Origin: JALYNX01 sp040902845
GTDB taxonomy: Bacteria > Actinomycetota > Acidimicrobiia > Spongiisociales > ZC4RG35
Assembly: GCA_040902845.1 (NCBI GenBank)
Contig: JBBDWM010000017.1
Location: 1-27,868 of the forward strand
Direction: 5' to 3'
DNA length: 27,868 nucleotides
Part shown: positions 16,150 through 23,571 of the stretch, one piece after another
Numbering within the stretch: position 1 is the stretch's first letter
How the letters are laid out: the number at the start of each line of letters is the position of its first letter
Made by a program: the position numbers and the translations under genes
The notes under the pieces: generated by a model
Databases searched by the model: none
Told to the model about the DNA's origin: nothing
The model's input: only the letters and a program-made list of their open reading frames with translations

Positions 16150-16677
16150 GTGAGCGGACAACGCCGAATCGATACCGTCCTCGAGCCTGATTTTCTCGCC
16201 GGCCTTGGTGCGCTCGACCTCGACGAGCTAAGGGCGCGGCGCAACACCGCGGAAGACGTCGAGAACCAGATCTCCTATTACCGACGGCTTCTGCATGGGC
16301 GCATGGACCTGTTGAACTTCGAGCTTCGTCGTCGCAGCGGCGAGGAGGAGCGGTCTCTTCTCGATGCCCTCCCCGAGATCCTCGCAGCCGGGATGGTGCT
16401 CGGCCCGGAGCCGAACCTTCGCCACATCGACGTCATGCCGCCTTTGCCGACCACCACCGGCAAGCGCCTCATCGACAAGATCATGGACGACGGGATCCTG
16501 ACCCAGCTCCCCGAGTTGTCCGACGAAGAGTTGGACGAGTCCCTGGAGCGGCTCCGAGAGGTGGAAGCCGAGTTGTCATTACAGCGAAGGCAACTCCACA
16601 GTGTCATCGACGCTCTCCAGGACGAGATCGTCGTCCGCTACCGGAGCCAACAGGGCCAAACGCAGGTTTCCGGTTAG
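16150..16677 (+). CDS. RsiG-like c-di-GMP-binding coiled-coil protein (putative anti-sigma factor)
   Basis: 175 aa from GTG 16150. It is predicted to be almost all helical and soluble. It has two copies of E-x3-S-x2-R-x3-H-x3-D: Glu38/Ser42/Arg45/His49/Asp53 and Glu139/Ser143/Arg146/His150/Asp154, each in a long helix. In Streptomyces RsiG, the anti-sigma factor for WhiG, the c-di-GMP signature is E-x3-S-x2-R-x3-Q-x3-D in two antiparallel helices. The arrangement here is the same, with His in place of Gln in both copies. The central part has LDALPEILAAGM and LSDEELDESLERLREVE. Homologues are often labelled aerial mycelium formation protein. No WhiG-type sigma gene is in the window. Confidence 0.75.
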   Translation: MSGQRRIDTVLEPDFLAGLGALDLDELRARRNTAEDVENQISYYRRLLHGRMDLLNFELRRRSGEEERSLLDALPEILAAGMVLGPEPNLRHIDVMPPLPTTTGKRLIDKIMDDGILTQLPELSDEELDESLERLREVEAELSLQRRQLHSVIDALQDEIVVRYRSQQGQTQVSG

Positions 16678-16680
16678 GCC

Positions 16681-17628
16681 TTGCTAGCCGCAAAGACCCG
16701 CTCGGGTCTGGTCGAAACGCTTCACGACGGCGCGGTAGCGATCGTTTCAGCAGACGGGGATCTCATCGCCTGGTCCGGCGACATCGACCGGCCCTTCTAT
16801 CTCCGATCAGCGGCCAAACCGTTTCAAGCCGCTGTCGCTCAGGAGGCGGGCGCCCTGCTCCGGCCGGTCGAGCTGGCGGTTGCGGCCGGATCCCACGACG
16901 GGCAGCCGGTTCATGTTGCGCTGGTCGAGTCCATGCTCCACACGGTCGGGCTCGCCGCCTCTGATCTTCGCTGTCCTCCGAGTTGGCCGCTCTCCTCGGA
17001 CGCCGAGCGACGTCTTGCCCGCGAAGGGCATGCTTCACCTCGCCCGCTTTGGCACAATTGCTCAGGCAAACATGCGGCATGGCTACGGGCCGCTCGAGCC
17101 CAGGGCTGGCCGATCGAGAGTTATCTGGCGCCGGATCATCCGATACAACAACGGATCGTTGAGCTGGTCAGTGACCTCGGGCAACACAGGGCCGAACCGG
17201 TCGGCGTAGACGGATGTGGAGCTCCGGTGTTGCGAACGACCACCCGGGTCATGGCTCTCCTCTTTGCGAGGCTATCCCATCACCCGTCGCTGCGACCTGT
17301 CTTCGTGGCAATGCACCGCTACCCGGCACTCGCATCCGGATCGGGCAATGCTGACGCCGCCATCGCCACCGTCATGAATGCCGCTGCCAAGCGGGGCGCG
17401 GAGGGCTGCTTCGGTGTGGCGTTGGAGAACAGACTCGGAATCGCGGTCAAGTCCTGGGACGGCCTGCACACGGCCGCCACCGTGGGTGCCGCCGCGGCCC
17501 TGATCGCACTCGGCGAGGTGTCGCCTCATGTGGCCGATCAGATCGCTCTGATCGGCCGGCCCAAGGTCATGGGTGGCGACATACAGGTTGGCGAGATGGA
17601 GTCGCAGGTCGAGCTGCAATGGTCGTGA
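16681..17628 (+). CDS. L-asparaginase, Rhizobium etli AsnA type (asparaginase_II family)
   Basis: 315 aa from TTG 16681, three bases after the previous stop. Hydrolyses L-asparagine to aspartate and ammonia; unrelated to the E. coli type. Family residues are visible: the Ser-x-x-Lys dyad in YLRSAAKPFQA (Ser43, Lys46), Ser71 in GSHDGQ, and the metal-site motif HNCSGKHAAWL (Cys127, Lys130) with VDGCGAP (Cys179). A GSGNADAAIATVMNAA loop and the GIAVKSWDGL segment follow. No signal peptide, so cytosolic. The end overlaps the next gene by 10 bases. Confidence 0.9.
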   Translation: MLAAKTRSGLVETLHDGAVAIVSADGDLIAWSGDIDRPFYLRSAAKPFQAAVAQEAGALLRPVELAVAAGSHDGQPVHVALVESMLHTVGLAASDLRCPPSWPLSSDAERRLAREGHASPRPLWHNCSGKHAAWLRAARAQGWPIESYLAPDHPIQQRIVELVSDLGQHRAEPVGVDGCGAPVLRTTTRVMALLFARLSHHPSLRPVFVAMHRYPALASGSGNADAAIATVMNAAAKRGAEGCFGVALENRLGIAVKSWDGLHTAATVGAAAALIALGEVSPHVADQIALIGRPKVMGGDIQVGEMESQVELQWS

Positions 17629-18518
17629 GCGACACAACGTCTCCGTGGGTTGGGCTGGAGGAAGCCGGCCCTCCGGCCGACGAATTCGTCGGACCGTTCC
17701 CGCTTCCAGGATTCATATCGGCGTGGTGGTCTCATCTCGGCACCGGCGAGGCGTTGGTCATCGGAAGTGGCGACACGAAGCTCCCCCTAACCGCTGATTC
17801 CCGGATCTTGCGCATCGCGGGCGATGCCGACCTCACTGACTATCACAGCCCGCTCGGAGATGAGGTCGAGGAACTCGGTGCCAAGCTCGGGGAACTGGTG
17901 GCGGAGGGATACCGCATCTCGCTCGATTCCCTGCCCGAAGCCTCAGCCAGACGGTTGGTGTCCGGTCTCGTTGCCACGGGTCTGGAAGTAACAGCCCAGC
18001 GGGATGTCATGGTTGCCGTCCTCGAACTGACTCAAGGCGTCGAGTACGTGGCGACACTCGAAAAGCGGCAACGACATGAGGTGAGGAGAAAGCGCCGCCG
18101 CTACGAGGACCAGATCGGTGCAGTGATTGTCGACACCGACCGCGACGGTGCATTCGACAGGTTTGCCGAACTACACCGACGGTCACCCGGCCGCAAAGGG
18201 CGCTTCATGCTCGATGACCGTGAGGAGTTCTTCAGGGCTCTCTACGGCCAGCACGGGTGGCGGGTGGACGAGTTGTTCGACGGTGACCGAGCGGTGGCCG
18301 TCATGTTTGGGTTCTCCGACGGGGCCAGTTACTACCTGTACAACAGCGCCTACGACAACGAGCTCGCCGCGGCGTCGCCCGGCATCGTCCTGCTCACTCA
18401 CACCATCGAGAGCCTGGCTGCCGAAGGCTTCACCAGATTCGACTTCCTCAAGGGAGAAGAGGAATACAAGATCCGTCTCGGAGCTTCGCTTCGACAGCTA
18501 TACCGGATCGAGGCCTGA
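17619..18518 (+). CDS. GNAT-fold acyltransferase-like protein (CelD/BioF2 type)
   Basis: 299 aa. The C-terminal two thirds resembles the Acetyltransf_6 (PF13480) family. Supporting features are VEYVATLEKRQRHEVRRKRR, the central LHRRSPGRKGRFM, VAVMFGFSDGASYYLYNSAY and the ending FTRFDFLKGEEEYKIRLG. Such proteins transfer acyl or aminoacyl groups to sugars or peptidoglycan-like acceptors. It lies between asparaginase and an MshA-like glycosyltransferase, and its stop overlaps the latter's start (TGATG). A role in glycoconjugate modification is plausible but not shown. Confidence 0.75.
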   Translation: MVVSDTTSPWVGLEEAGPPADEFVGPFPLPGFISAWWSHLGTGEALVIGSGDTKLPLTADSRILRIAGDADLTDYHSPLGDEVEELGAKLGELVAEGYRISLDSLPEASARRLVSGLVATGLEVTAQRDVMVAVLELTQGVEYVATLEKRQRHEVRRKRRRYEDQIGAVIVDTDRDGAFDRFAELHRRSPGRKGRFMLDDREEFFRALYGQHGWRVDELFDGDRAVAVMFGFSDGASYYLYNSAYDNELAAASPGIVLLTHTIESLAAEGFTRFDFLKGEEEYKIRLGASLRQLYRIEA

Positions 18519-19729
18519 TGGGCGACCACGTCGTCTTCCTATCGCTGCACACCTGCCCCCTGGTGCAACCCGGACGCGGTTGGGCCGGCGGCATGAATGT
18601 CTACGTGGACGAATTGGCCCGGGCTATGGCGAGGGAGGGGATAGAGGTCGACGTCTTCACAAGGCGTCACGACCGCGAAGTCCCGGAGTCGATCACAGTC
18701 GAACCGGGCTTCTCCCTTCACCATGTGGAGGCAGGACCACCACGTGAGCTCGACCCCGGGCGTGCCCTCCGTTATCTGAGTGTCTACGCCGACGCCGTGA
18801 TCGACCACATGGGCTTCATGGCAGATGTAGGTGTGGTGCATAGCCACTACTGGCTATCCGGCTGGGCCGGTTTGAGGGTCAAGCGCCACTTCGGGTTGCC
18901 CCACGTCCACTCCTCCCACACTCTGGGCCGGGTCAAGGAGGCGCACAGGCGCGGGGACGAAACTCCGGAGCGGCTGATGAGGATCGCCGCCGAGCAGGAG
19001 GTGATCGACGAGTCCGACGTCAACGTCGTGTCAGGGCCCTCCGAGCAGGAGGACCTTATCTCCCGGTACGGAGCCGATCCGAGCCGAGTATCCATGGTCA
19101 CTCCCGGAGTCGATCACGATCGGTTCATCCCGGGGGTTTGGCAAGCGGCGCGGATCCGTCTCGGGTGGCCCGACGTCACCACCGTGCTGTATGTGGGGAG
19201 AATCCAACCCATCAAGGGCCCCGACCTCGCGATCGAAGCCTTTGCCGAGATAGCGAATCAGATTGCCGACGCTCGTCTGGTGTTAGTCGGCGCTCCTGCG
19301 GGTGACGATGGTGTCCGGGAGATGGGGCACCTTCAGCGGATGGTGAAAAGCCTTGATCTGGGCCATCTGGTGACATTTGCCGAACCGGTGCCGCATCGTC
19401 AGCTCGCTGACGTCTATCGGGCGGCGGACCTGGTCTTGGTCCCGTCGCGTAGCGAGTCGTTCGGGTTGGTGGCAGCCGAGGCGCAGGCGTCGGGCGTGCC
19501 GGTCCTAGCCGCGTCGGTGGGTGGTCTGAGAACGGTGGTCGGTGAGGGATCGGGCGGGATCCTTGTCGACGGTTGGGATCCGGCCCGGTGGTCGGAGACG
19601 GCGCTCCGGGTGCTGACCGACCCTGTCTTGCACTCGGAACTGGTGGCCGCAGGACCGCGTTGGGCGGAGCGTTTCTCCTGGGAGTCAGCGGTGGCAGATC
19701 TCGGGGCCATCTACGGAGCCCTGGCTTGA
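18518..19729 (+). CDS. mshA: GT4 glycosyltransferase, MshA-like
   Basis: 403 aa. MshA makes GlcNAc-inositol-phosphate, the first step of mycothiol synthesis. Family marks are the N-terminal LHTCPLVQPGRGWAGGMNVY, then VDVFTRRHD, VVHSHYWLSGWAG, the donor-site RIQPIKGPDLAIEAF, and ESFGLVAAEAQASGVPVLA with the EX7E pair. A YbjN-like gene follows, as in mycobacteria where Rv0487 follows mshA; this strengthens the assignment. GGMNVYV and HSHYWLSG are also shared by sucrose-phosphate-synthase-like GT4 enzymes, so the acceptor is not proven. Confidence 0.8.
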   Translation: MGDHVVFLSLHTCPLVQPGRGWAGGMNVYVDELARAMAREGIEVDVFTRRHDREVPESITVEPGFSLHHVEAGPPRELDPGRALRYLSVYADAVIDHMGFMADVGVVHSHYWLSGWAGLRVKRHFGLPHVHSSHTLGRVKEAHRRGDETPERLMRIAAEQEVIDESDVNVVSGPSEQEDLISRYGADPSRVSMVTPGVDHDRFIPGVWQAARIRLGWPDVTTVLYVGRIQPIKGPDLAIEAFAEIANQIADARLVLVGAPAGDDGVREMGHLQRMVKSLDLGHLVTFAEPVPHRQLADVYRAADLVLVPSRSESFGLVAAEAQASGVPVLAASVGGLRTVVGEGSGGILVDGWDPARWSETALRVLTDPVLHSELVAAGPRWAERFSWESAVADLGAIYGALA

Positions 19730-19740
19730 GGGAGATCCTG

Positions 19741-20145
19741 GTGGCCCGCGTCGCACAGTGGCTCGACGATCCGGAGTCGAGTGTCGAGTATGCCGAAAAG
19801 GTGGAGGGGCGGTGGGCGGTCCGGATGCGCCAGCAGGTGCGGGACGCCACAACCGTCTGGTTCACTGTCCTGGAGCGAAGCCTCGAGTATGAGGCATATG
19901 TCATCCCGGTGCCCTCCAACGCCTTCGAGGTCATGCGACAGGCCCTGGTTCGCAACCAGCGCGCCTGGCGGGCCTTCTTCGCGATCGATGCCGAAGGGAA
20001 TCTGCTGCTCCGCGGACGGCTGCCGGCCGACCGGGTGACCCTGCTCGAGCTCGATCATGTGCTTGGTGAGATCTACGAGACGATCGAGCTGTCCTTCAGG
20101 CCGATGGTGGGCGCGATAACGGCGAGTCGCGAAACTTCCGGTTAG
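19741..20145 (+). CDS. YbjN-domain protein downstream of mshA
   Basis: 134 aa from GTG 19741, preceded by GGGAG. An in-frame TTG at 19726 overlapping the mshA stop is the alternative start. It has the type III chaperone-like YbjN fold pattern: WFTVLERSLEYEAYVIP, then NQRAWRAFFAIDAEGNLLLRG, and the closing helix LDHVLGEIYETIELSFRPMV. Members of this family act as small chaperone-like proteins; the actinobacterial role next to mshA is unknown. Cytosolic. Confidence 0.8.
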   Translation: MARVAQWLDDPESSVEYAEKVEGRWAVRMRQQVRDATTVWFTVLERSLEYEAYVIPVPSNAFEVMRQALVRNQRAWRAFFAIDAEGNLLLRGRLPADRVTLLELDHVLGEIYETIELSFRPMVGAITASRETSG

Positions 20146-20508
20146 AAACTTGTGAACACACCCATGTTGACAAGCCCTGTTGATAACCCCGATTGCTGTT
20201 GGTAACCCAGGCGAGACTGCGACTGGCCACCTCTGTGACGCTATTCATCGTTGGTTGATGATCTATTAGGTCGCGGACAGGGTTGTTGATCCGATGAGAC
20301 CAACTCCGTAGATTCCGCCTTGCGAACGCCCGAGAGGCAGTTCGGAGAAGCATCCGTTCGGGGAAGTGCGGAAGAGGCTCCGAGAGGTCACTCGGGCGTC
20401 TCGCATTCCCGCAGTACGCATTCCCGCAGTACGCAATACGCAATACGTGATGCGTTATGCGTTGAACGTATTGCGGACTGATCGGATCCTGCGTTGAGCC
20501 GGATTCGA
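20146..20508. other. Convergent intergenic region without a gene
   Basis: A 363-base gap between the YbjN-like gene (plus) and the CAP-protein gene (minus). I see no ORF with coding character and no tRNA cloverleaf. It has scattered GTTGAT-type words (a CCCTGTTGATAACCCC near 20175 and a CAGGGTTGTTGAT near 20278) and the short repeat cluster at 20403-20476. No classic terminator hairpin with a U-tract is visible. Confidence 0.6.
20403..20476. repeat. Short tandem and inverted repeat cluster
   Basis: Two exact 15-bp copies of GCATTCCCGCAGTAC (20403-20417 and 20418-20432) are followed by two copies of GCAATAC (20433-20446). The reverse-oriented words TGCGTTATGCGTTG and CGTATTGCG come next, so CAATACG pairs with CGTATTG. 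It lies between convergent genes. It could fold as a bidirectional terminator or be a remnant of a dispersed repeat. Confidence 0.75.
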
Positions 20509-21186
20509 TCAGTTGTGGCAGAGCTGGCCGAAACGACCGGCTTCGACGCAGGCTTGACCGGGGACCACGGCCTTATCCGGCCCCACGATCATCGTGGTCG
20601 TGGTGGTGGGGGGAAGGGTGGTGGTCGTCGTCTCAACAGTGGTGGTGGTCGGATCCGCTTTGGTGCTGGGCGGACTCGGCGCTTTGGTGGTTCCCGGCGA
20701 TTGCGAGACGGTGGTGGTGGTCGTGGCGGGAGGCGAGGTCGAGCCCTTCTTCATGAAGACGACAGTGACGTAGAGGTAACCGTCCTGGCTCCCGGTGCCG
20801 ATGCCGACGTAGTTGTAATCACCGAGGATGTTGGCTTTGTGTCCCGGGGAATTCATGAAAGCTTCGTGGAGACTGCTTGGGCTCTGGCCCTTACCCACGT
20901 TCTCCCCCATCTTGTCCCATCCAGTACCTCCGGCGGCACCTAGCTCGCCACCCGACGAGTGGTAGATCTCACCGGCGGCCATCATGTCAGCGGTGTGGTT
21001 TCTGGCGTGTGAGACAAGGCCACCGTCGACAGAGAGGGGTCCGAGACCGGCGTTGGCCCGTGAGGCGTTGATCTTGGCGAGGAACTCGGCCTCGGTGCCC
21101 GAGTCGGCGCCCGCGGCAAGACCGAGCCCCATCGTTGCCAGGGCGGCAACGAGCAAAAGTGATAGCCGACGCCTTGTCCCCGTCAT
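20509..21186 (-). CDS. Secreted CAP-domain (SCP/PR1-like) protein
   Basis: 225 aa. The signal peptide is residues 1-27 (RRRLSLLLVAALATMGLGLA). The CAP domain (about 32-150) has INASRANAGLGPL, the His of LVSHARNHTADM, the GENVGKG segment and MNSPGHKANILG, the YkwD-like bacterial pattern. A Thr/Pro-rich tail (about 155-205, runs of Thr) probably spans the wall. The last residues have two Cys (ACVEAGRFGQLCHN). The function of bacterial CAP proteins is mostly unknown. The start sits 61 bases after the stop of the P-loop gene on the same strand. Confidence 0.9.
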   Translation of the reverse strand: MTGTRRRLSLLLVAALATMGLGLAAGADSGTEAEFLAKINASRANAGLGPLSVDGGLVSHARNHTADMMAAGEIYHSSGGELGAAGGTGWDKMGENVGKGQSPSSLHEAFMNSPGHKANILGDYNYVGIGTGSQDGYLYVTVVFMKKGSTSPPATTTTTVSQSPGTTKAPSPPSTKADPTTTTVETTTTTLPPTTTTTMIVGPDKAVVPGQACVEAGRFGQLCHN

Positions 21187-21220
21187 ATACGGGGTTATCG
21201 GCCTCTCCCTCAGTGGGCTT

Positions 21221-21239
21221 TAACCACCGAGGGTGGTTA
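21221..21239. repeat. Small perfect hairpin between the P-loop gene and the CAP gene
   Basis: TAACCACC, a 3-base GAG loop, then GGTGGTTA: 8-bp perfect arms. It lies 35 bases upstream of the CAP-protein start and 9 bases after the P-loop gene stop. It could be a stop-proximal hairpin or an operator. There is no U-tract on the minus strand. Confidence 0.6.
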
Positions 21240-21247
21240 GTGACCGG

Positions 21248-22129
21248 TCAGATCCCGAACATGACCTCACGAAGACTGATCACACTCGCGGCGAGAGTGT
21301 CGGGGTCGAGTTTCATCGACCCGAGCCGGAGGCCTTTCATTCCCTCGCCCCGGTTGGTCATCACCCGCAGAGCATCCTCCTCGTGGATCAGGATCCCGAG
21401 CCCGAGACAGCCACCACCCTCGTCCTGGACCCCCACCAGGACATGATGGAGACGCCCCAGATTGAGACCCATCGGGAGTGTTGGCGCGAACACGGTCGGG
21501 CGGACCTTCCATCGTTCCAGGGGTGGCGCCAGTGCCGCCGCGAAGAGAGCGGTTCTCCGCTGGGCCCTCTCATCGGGTGAAACTGGGTTGAGATTCGGGT
21601 CGCTGGGGGCAACGGTCACATCCAACCCGAGAAAGCGGCGAAGCATCCCGACCACCGGTTCCATCTCCCCGCCCCGCTGCAAGGCGACGACTTTGTCCGG
21701 GCGGCAGAGCTCTGCCTTGTGGTACTTGAGGGTCTCCCCGGCGACGCCGGACACCACGGCTGTTGTGTCGAGAATGACCAGGTCGGCCAGACGTTTGGCG
21801 GCGTCGACCATCGCCGCGGTCGCCACCACCTGTTGCAGGACCAGACGCGCCGGCGTGATCGTGCCTACGAAATGGAGCTGGTCGGGGATGGCGACGTCGT
21901 CGATGTCCTCTTGGGTCCGGATGATCTTGAGGCCGACGCACGCTGGTGGGCCGACGGTGGAGTTGCCGACGTCGGCATCAACCAGGGCGACAGTTCTCCC
22001 GGCGGCCACAGCAAGCCGGGCGGCCTGGAGTGCCAGGGTTGTCTTTCCAGTGTCGACCCCACCAACGAGCATCGCCACGTTTGCCCTCGAGACCTCCCTG
22101 GCCAGTGTTTCGATGCTCGGCTCGACCAT
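21248..22129 (-). CDS. Clp1/Grc3-like P-loop protein (putative polynucleotide 5'-kinase family)
   Basis: 293 aa. Walker A is GGVDTGKTT (23-31). DADVGNSTVGPPACVGL resembles the DxDxGQ...GPP motif of Clp1/Grc3/Nol9 RNA 5'-hydroxyl kinases. A Walker B-like DLVILDTTAVVSG follows with the TLKYHKAELCRPDKVVAL segment, also like Clp1_P. The C-terminal part (about 200-293) has HHVLVGVQDEGGGCLGLGIL and may be an RNA-binding or regulatory domain. ATG 22129 is the first start. It is divergent from the SAM hydrolase gene by 78 bases. Kinase activity is inferred from the family only; it could be an ATPase of other use. Confidence 0.7.
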   Translation of the reverse strand: MVEPSIETLAREVSRANVAMLVGGVDTGKTTLALQAARLAVAAGRTVALVDADVGNSTVGPPACVGLKIIRTQEDIDDVAIPDQLHFVGTITPARLVLQQVVATAAMVDAAKRLADLVILDTTAVVSGVAGETLKYHKAELCRPDKVVALQRGGEMEPVVGMLRRFLGLDVTVAPSDPNLNPVSPDERAQRRTALFAAALAPPLERWKVRPTVFAPTLPMGLNLGRLHHVLVGVQDEGGGCLGLGILIHEEDALRVMTNRGEGMKGLRLGSMKLDPDTLAASVISLREVMFGI

Positions 22130-22207
22130 GACGCAATATAAGCCGGTGTCGGGAACTTCCCCCGCCGCTCACGAGGTGACTGCGTGGTTGGTCTAGCGTC
22201 AGCGCGA

Positions 22208-23032
22208 ATGTCGTTGCCGATCAGCTTTCTCTCCGACTACGGGCACAGCGACGAGTTCGTCGGAGTGGTGCACGGTGTGCTTGCCAAGCTGGCGCCCGAG
22301 TCGCGGGTGATCGACGTCACTCACAACACCCCGCGTGGTGACGTCCGCGCCGGCGCCCTCCACCTGACGAGAGCAATCCAATACCTTCCCGAAGGGGTTG
22401 CGCTGGTGGTGGTCGACCCAGAGGTCGGCTCCGCAAGGAAGGCCCTGGCTGTGGCCACCGGTTGGGGATTCTTTGTTGGCCCGGACAACGGGGTGCTGTC
22501 ACCTGCCGTCGCCATGGTGGGCGGGGCCTCCGAGATGGTGTCGATCGAGAACCCCGAGGCCATGATCCCTTCACCCGGCGAGACGTTCCATGGTCGCGAT
22601 GTCTTCGCTCCGGCGGCGGCACTACTCGCTTCAGGTGAGGCCGGTCTCGCCGATCTGGGGCCACCCGTTTCGCCAGACCAGGTGAGACCGTTGCTGCTCC
22701 CTCTTCCCAAGGTCGAGGGATCGACCGTGTCCGGGGAGGCCTGGTGGGTGGACCATTTCGGCAACGTGCAAACCAATATCGGGCCAGACGAGCTTGCCAG
22801 TGTCGGCGTCTTCCCAGGAACCGTGGTCACCCTCAGGATCGGGGCCACTATTCACTCGATCCCCTGGGTGGGCGCTTATGCCGATGTGGGCAGTGGCGAG
22901 CCTTTGATCCACATCGACTCCGCGGGCTTGATTGCGGTGGCTGTCCGCGAAGGTCGGGCCGACGAACTGCTCAGCCTGGCCAATGGGGTGGTGGTCACGC
23001 TGGCGGGGAGAGGATCGCCCCCAACTGGATGA
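22208..23032 (+). CDS. SAM hydroxide adenosyltransferase (DUF62 family)
   Basis: 274 aa. Cleaves S-adenosylmethionine with water-derived hydroxide to adenosine and methionine. The Asp-Arg-His triad of the family is present: Asp70 and Arg77 in VVVDPEVGSARKAL (7 apart, as in archaeal members) and His128 in TFHGRDVFAPAAA. The N-terminal ISFLSDYGHSDEFVGVVHGV binds the substrate. It lacks features that I would associate with true chlorinase/fluorinase. ATG 22208 is chosen because the conserved strand ISFLSDYG starts five residues later; an earlier ATG at 22184 adds only a spurious leader. Confidence 0.9.
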   Translation: MSLPISFLSDYGHSDEFVGVVHGVLAKLAPESRVIDVTHNTPRGDVRAGALHLTRAIQYLPEGVALVVVDPEVGSARKALAVATGWGFFVGPDNGVLSPAVAMVGGASEMVSIENPEAMIPSPGETFHGRDVFAPAAALLASGEAGLADLGPPVSPDQVRPLLLPLPKVEGSTVSGEAWWVDHFGNVQTNIGPDELASVGVFPGTVVTLRIGATIHSIPWVGAYADVGSGEPLIHIDSAGLIAVAVREGRADELLSLANGVVVTLAGRGSPPTG

Positions 23033-23093
23033 GCCCGGCGACCGCGATCAGGACGAGCAGGATCATGATGATGATGGCTGTGGCCGGTCGCAC
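22995..23093 (-). CDS. Possible 32-residue single-span membrane peptide
   Basis: GTG 23093-23091 opens a 33-codon frame that reads VRPATAIIIMILLVLIAVAG and ends LIQLGAILSPPA, then TGA. It is one hydrophobic helix with a basic start and overlaps the antisense 3' end of the SAM-hydrolase gene by 38 bases. An ATG at 23066 is an alternative start. There is no clear ribosome binding site. A chance frame is quite possible; the coherent membrane helix in otherwise polar DNA is the only support. Confidence 0.3.
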   Translation of the reverse strand: MRPATAIIIMILLVLIAVAGLIQLGAILSPPA

Positions 23094-23118
23094 GAGGGGG
23101 CGAATCTACCGAATAAAT

Positions 23119-23148
23119 GTCAGGGCCCCCATAAATGGGGGCCCTGAC
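23119..23148. terminator. Strong symmetrical hairpin, probable bidirectional terminator
   Basis: The arms GTCAGGGCCCCCAT (23119-23132) and ATGGGGGCCCTGAC (23135-23148) are perfect complements of 14 bp around AA. It sits 86 bases after the SAM-hydrolase stop and before the glutaredoxin-like gene. There is no long U-tract, which is common for actinobacterial terminators. Confidence 0.7.
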
Positions 23149-23291
23149 TACATGAAGAAGGGCTCCGTTACCGTGGGGCGGGCTGGGAGGCTATCCGTTC
23201 ACACCTGGGACGAACGTGCCCTAGGCATGAGGGGAACGGTTCACCCTCCTTCCTGCATGCGACCTCATTATCGACCACGGAGAGTGATATC

Positions 23292-23564
23292 TTGAGCCTC
23301 TTTGTGGTCAGATTTCTCACCAGGGCGGGGTGTCATCTCTGCGAACAGGCCCGGCCTCTGCTGACTTCGGCGGCGCTGGCAGTGGGGGTCACAGTCGAGG
23401 AGGTCGATATCGACACCAGCCCCGACCTGACCCGCGACTACGGGTTGAGGATCCCTGTAGTGCTCGGTCCTGACGACCAGGTCATTGCCGAGGGCAGGAT
23501 CGAGCCACGTCGATTGCGGCGAGAACTGCGGCGTTTACGGTCAACGGTGAACGGTCAACGGTGA
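23292..23564 (+). CDS. Glutaredoxin-like thiol-disulfide protein
   Basis: 90 aa from TTG 23292, with GGAG 10 bases upstream. A thioredoxin-fold start (VVRFLTRAGCHLCEQARPLL) places a CHLC redox pair at the N-terminus of the first helix. VEEVDIDTSPDLTRDYGLRI and the cis-Pro PVVLGPD follow, as in the DUF836/glutaredoxin-like family. The Arg-rich C-terminus (RIEPRRLRRELRRL) ends inside a 14-bp tandem repeat that also supplies the stop. Cytosolic; convergent with the cytochrome cluster 7 bases away. Confidence 0.85.
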   Translation: MSLFVVRFLTRAGCHLCEQARPLLTSAALAVGVTVEEVDIDTSPDLTRDYGLRIPVVLGPDDQVIAEGRIEPRRLRRELRRLRSTVNGQR

Positions 23565-23570
23565 ACGGTC
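23537..23570. repeat. 14-bp tandem repeat at the end of the glutaredoxin-like gene
   Basis: ACGGTCAACGGTGA occurs at 23537-23550 and again at 23551-23564, followed by a partial ACGGTC (23565-23570). The repeat encodes the last residues (STVNGQR) and the TGA stop of the glutaredoxin-like gene and abuts the convergent cytochrome gene at 23572. Confidence 0.85.
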
Positions 23571-23571
23571 C

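Noticed and set aside
20403..20446. CRISPR-like array
   Set aside because: Units are 15 and 7 bp and directly adjacent, without spacers, and no cas genes are in the window.
21187..21247. c-di-AMP (ydaO) riboswitch upstream of the CAP gene
   Set aside because: The gap is only 61 bases, too short for this riboswitch; just an 8-bp-arm hairpin is present.
22208..23032. Fluorinase/chlorinase
   Set aside because: The Asp-Arg-His triad and overall look fit the common SAM hydroxide adenosyltransferases; no halogenase-specific insertion was seen.
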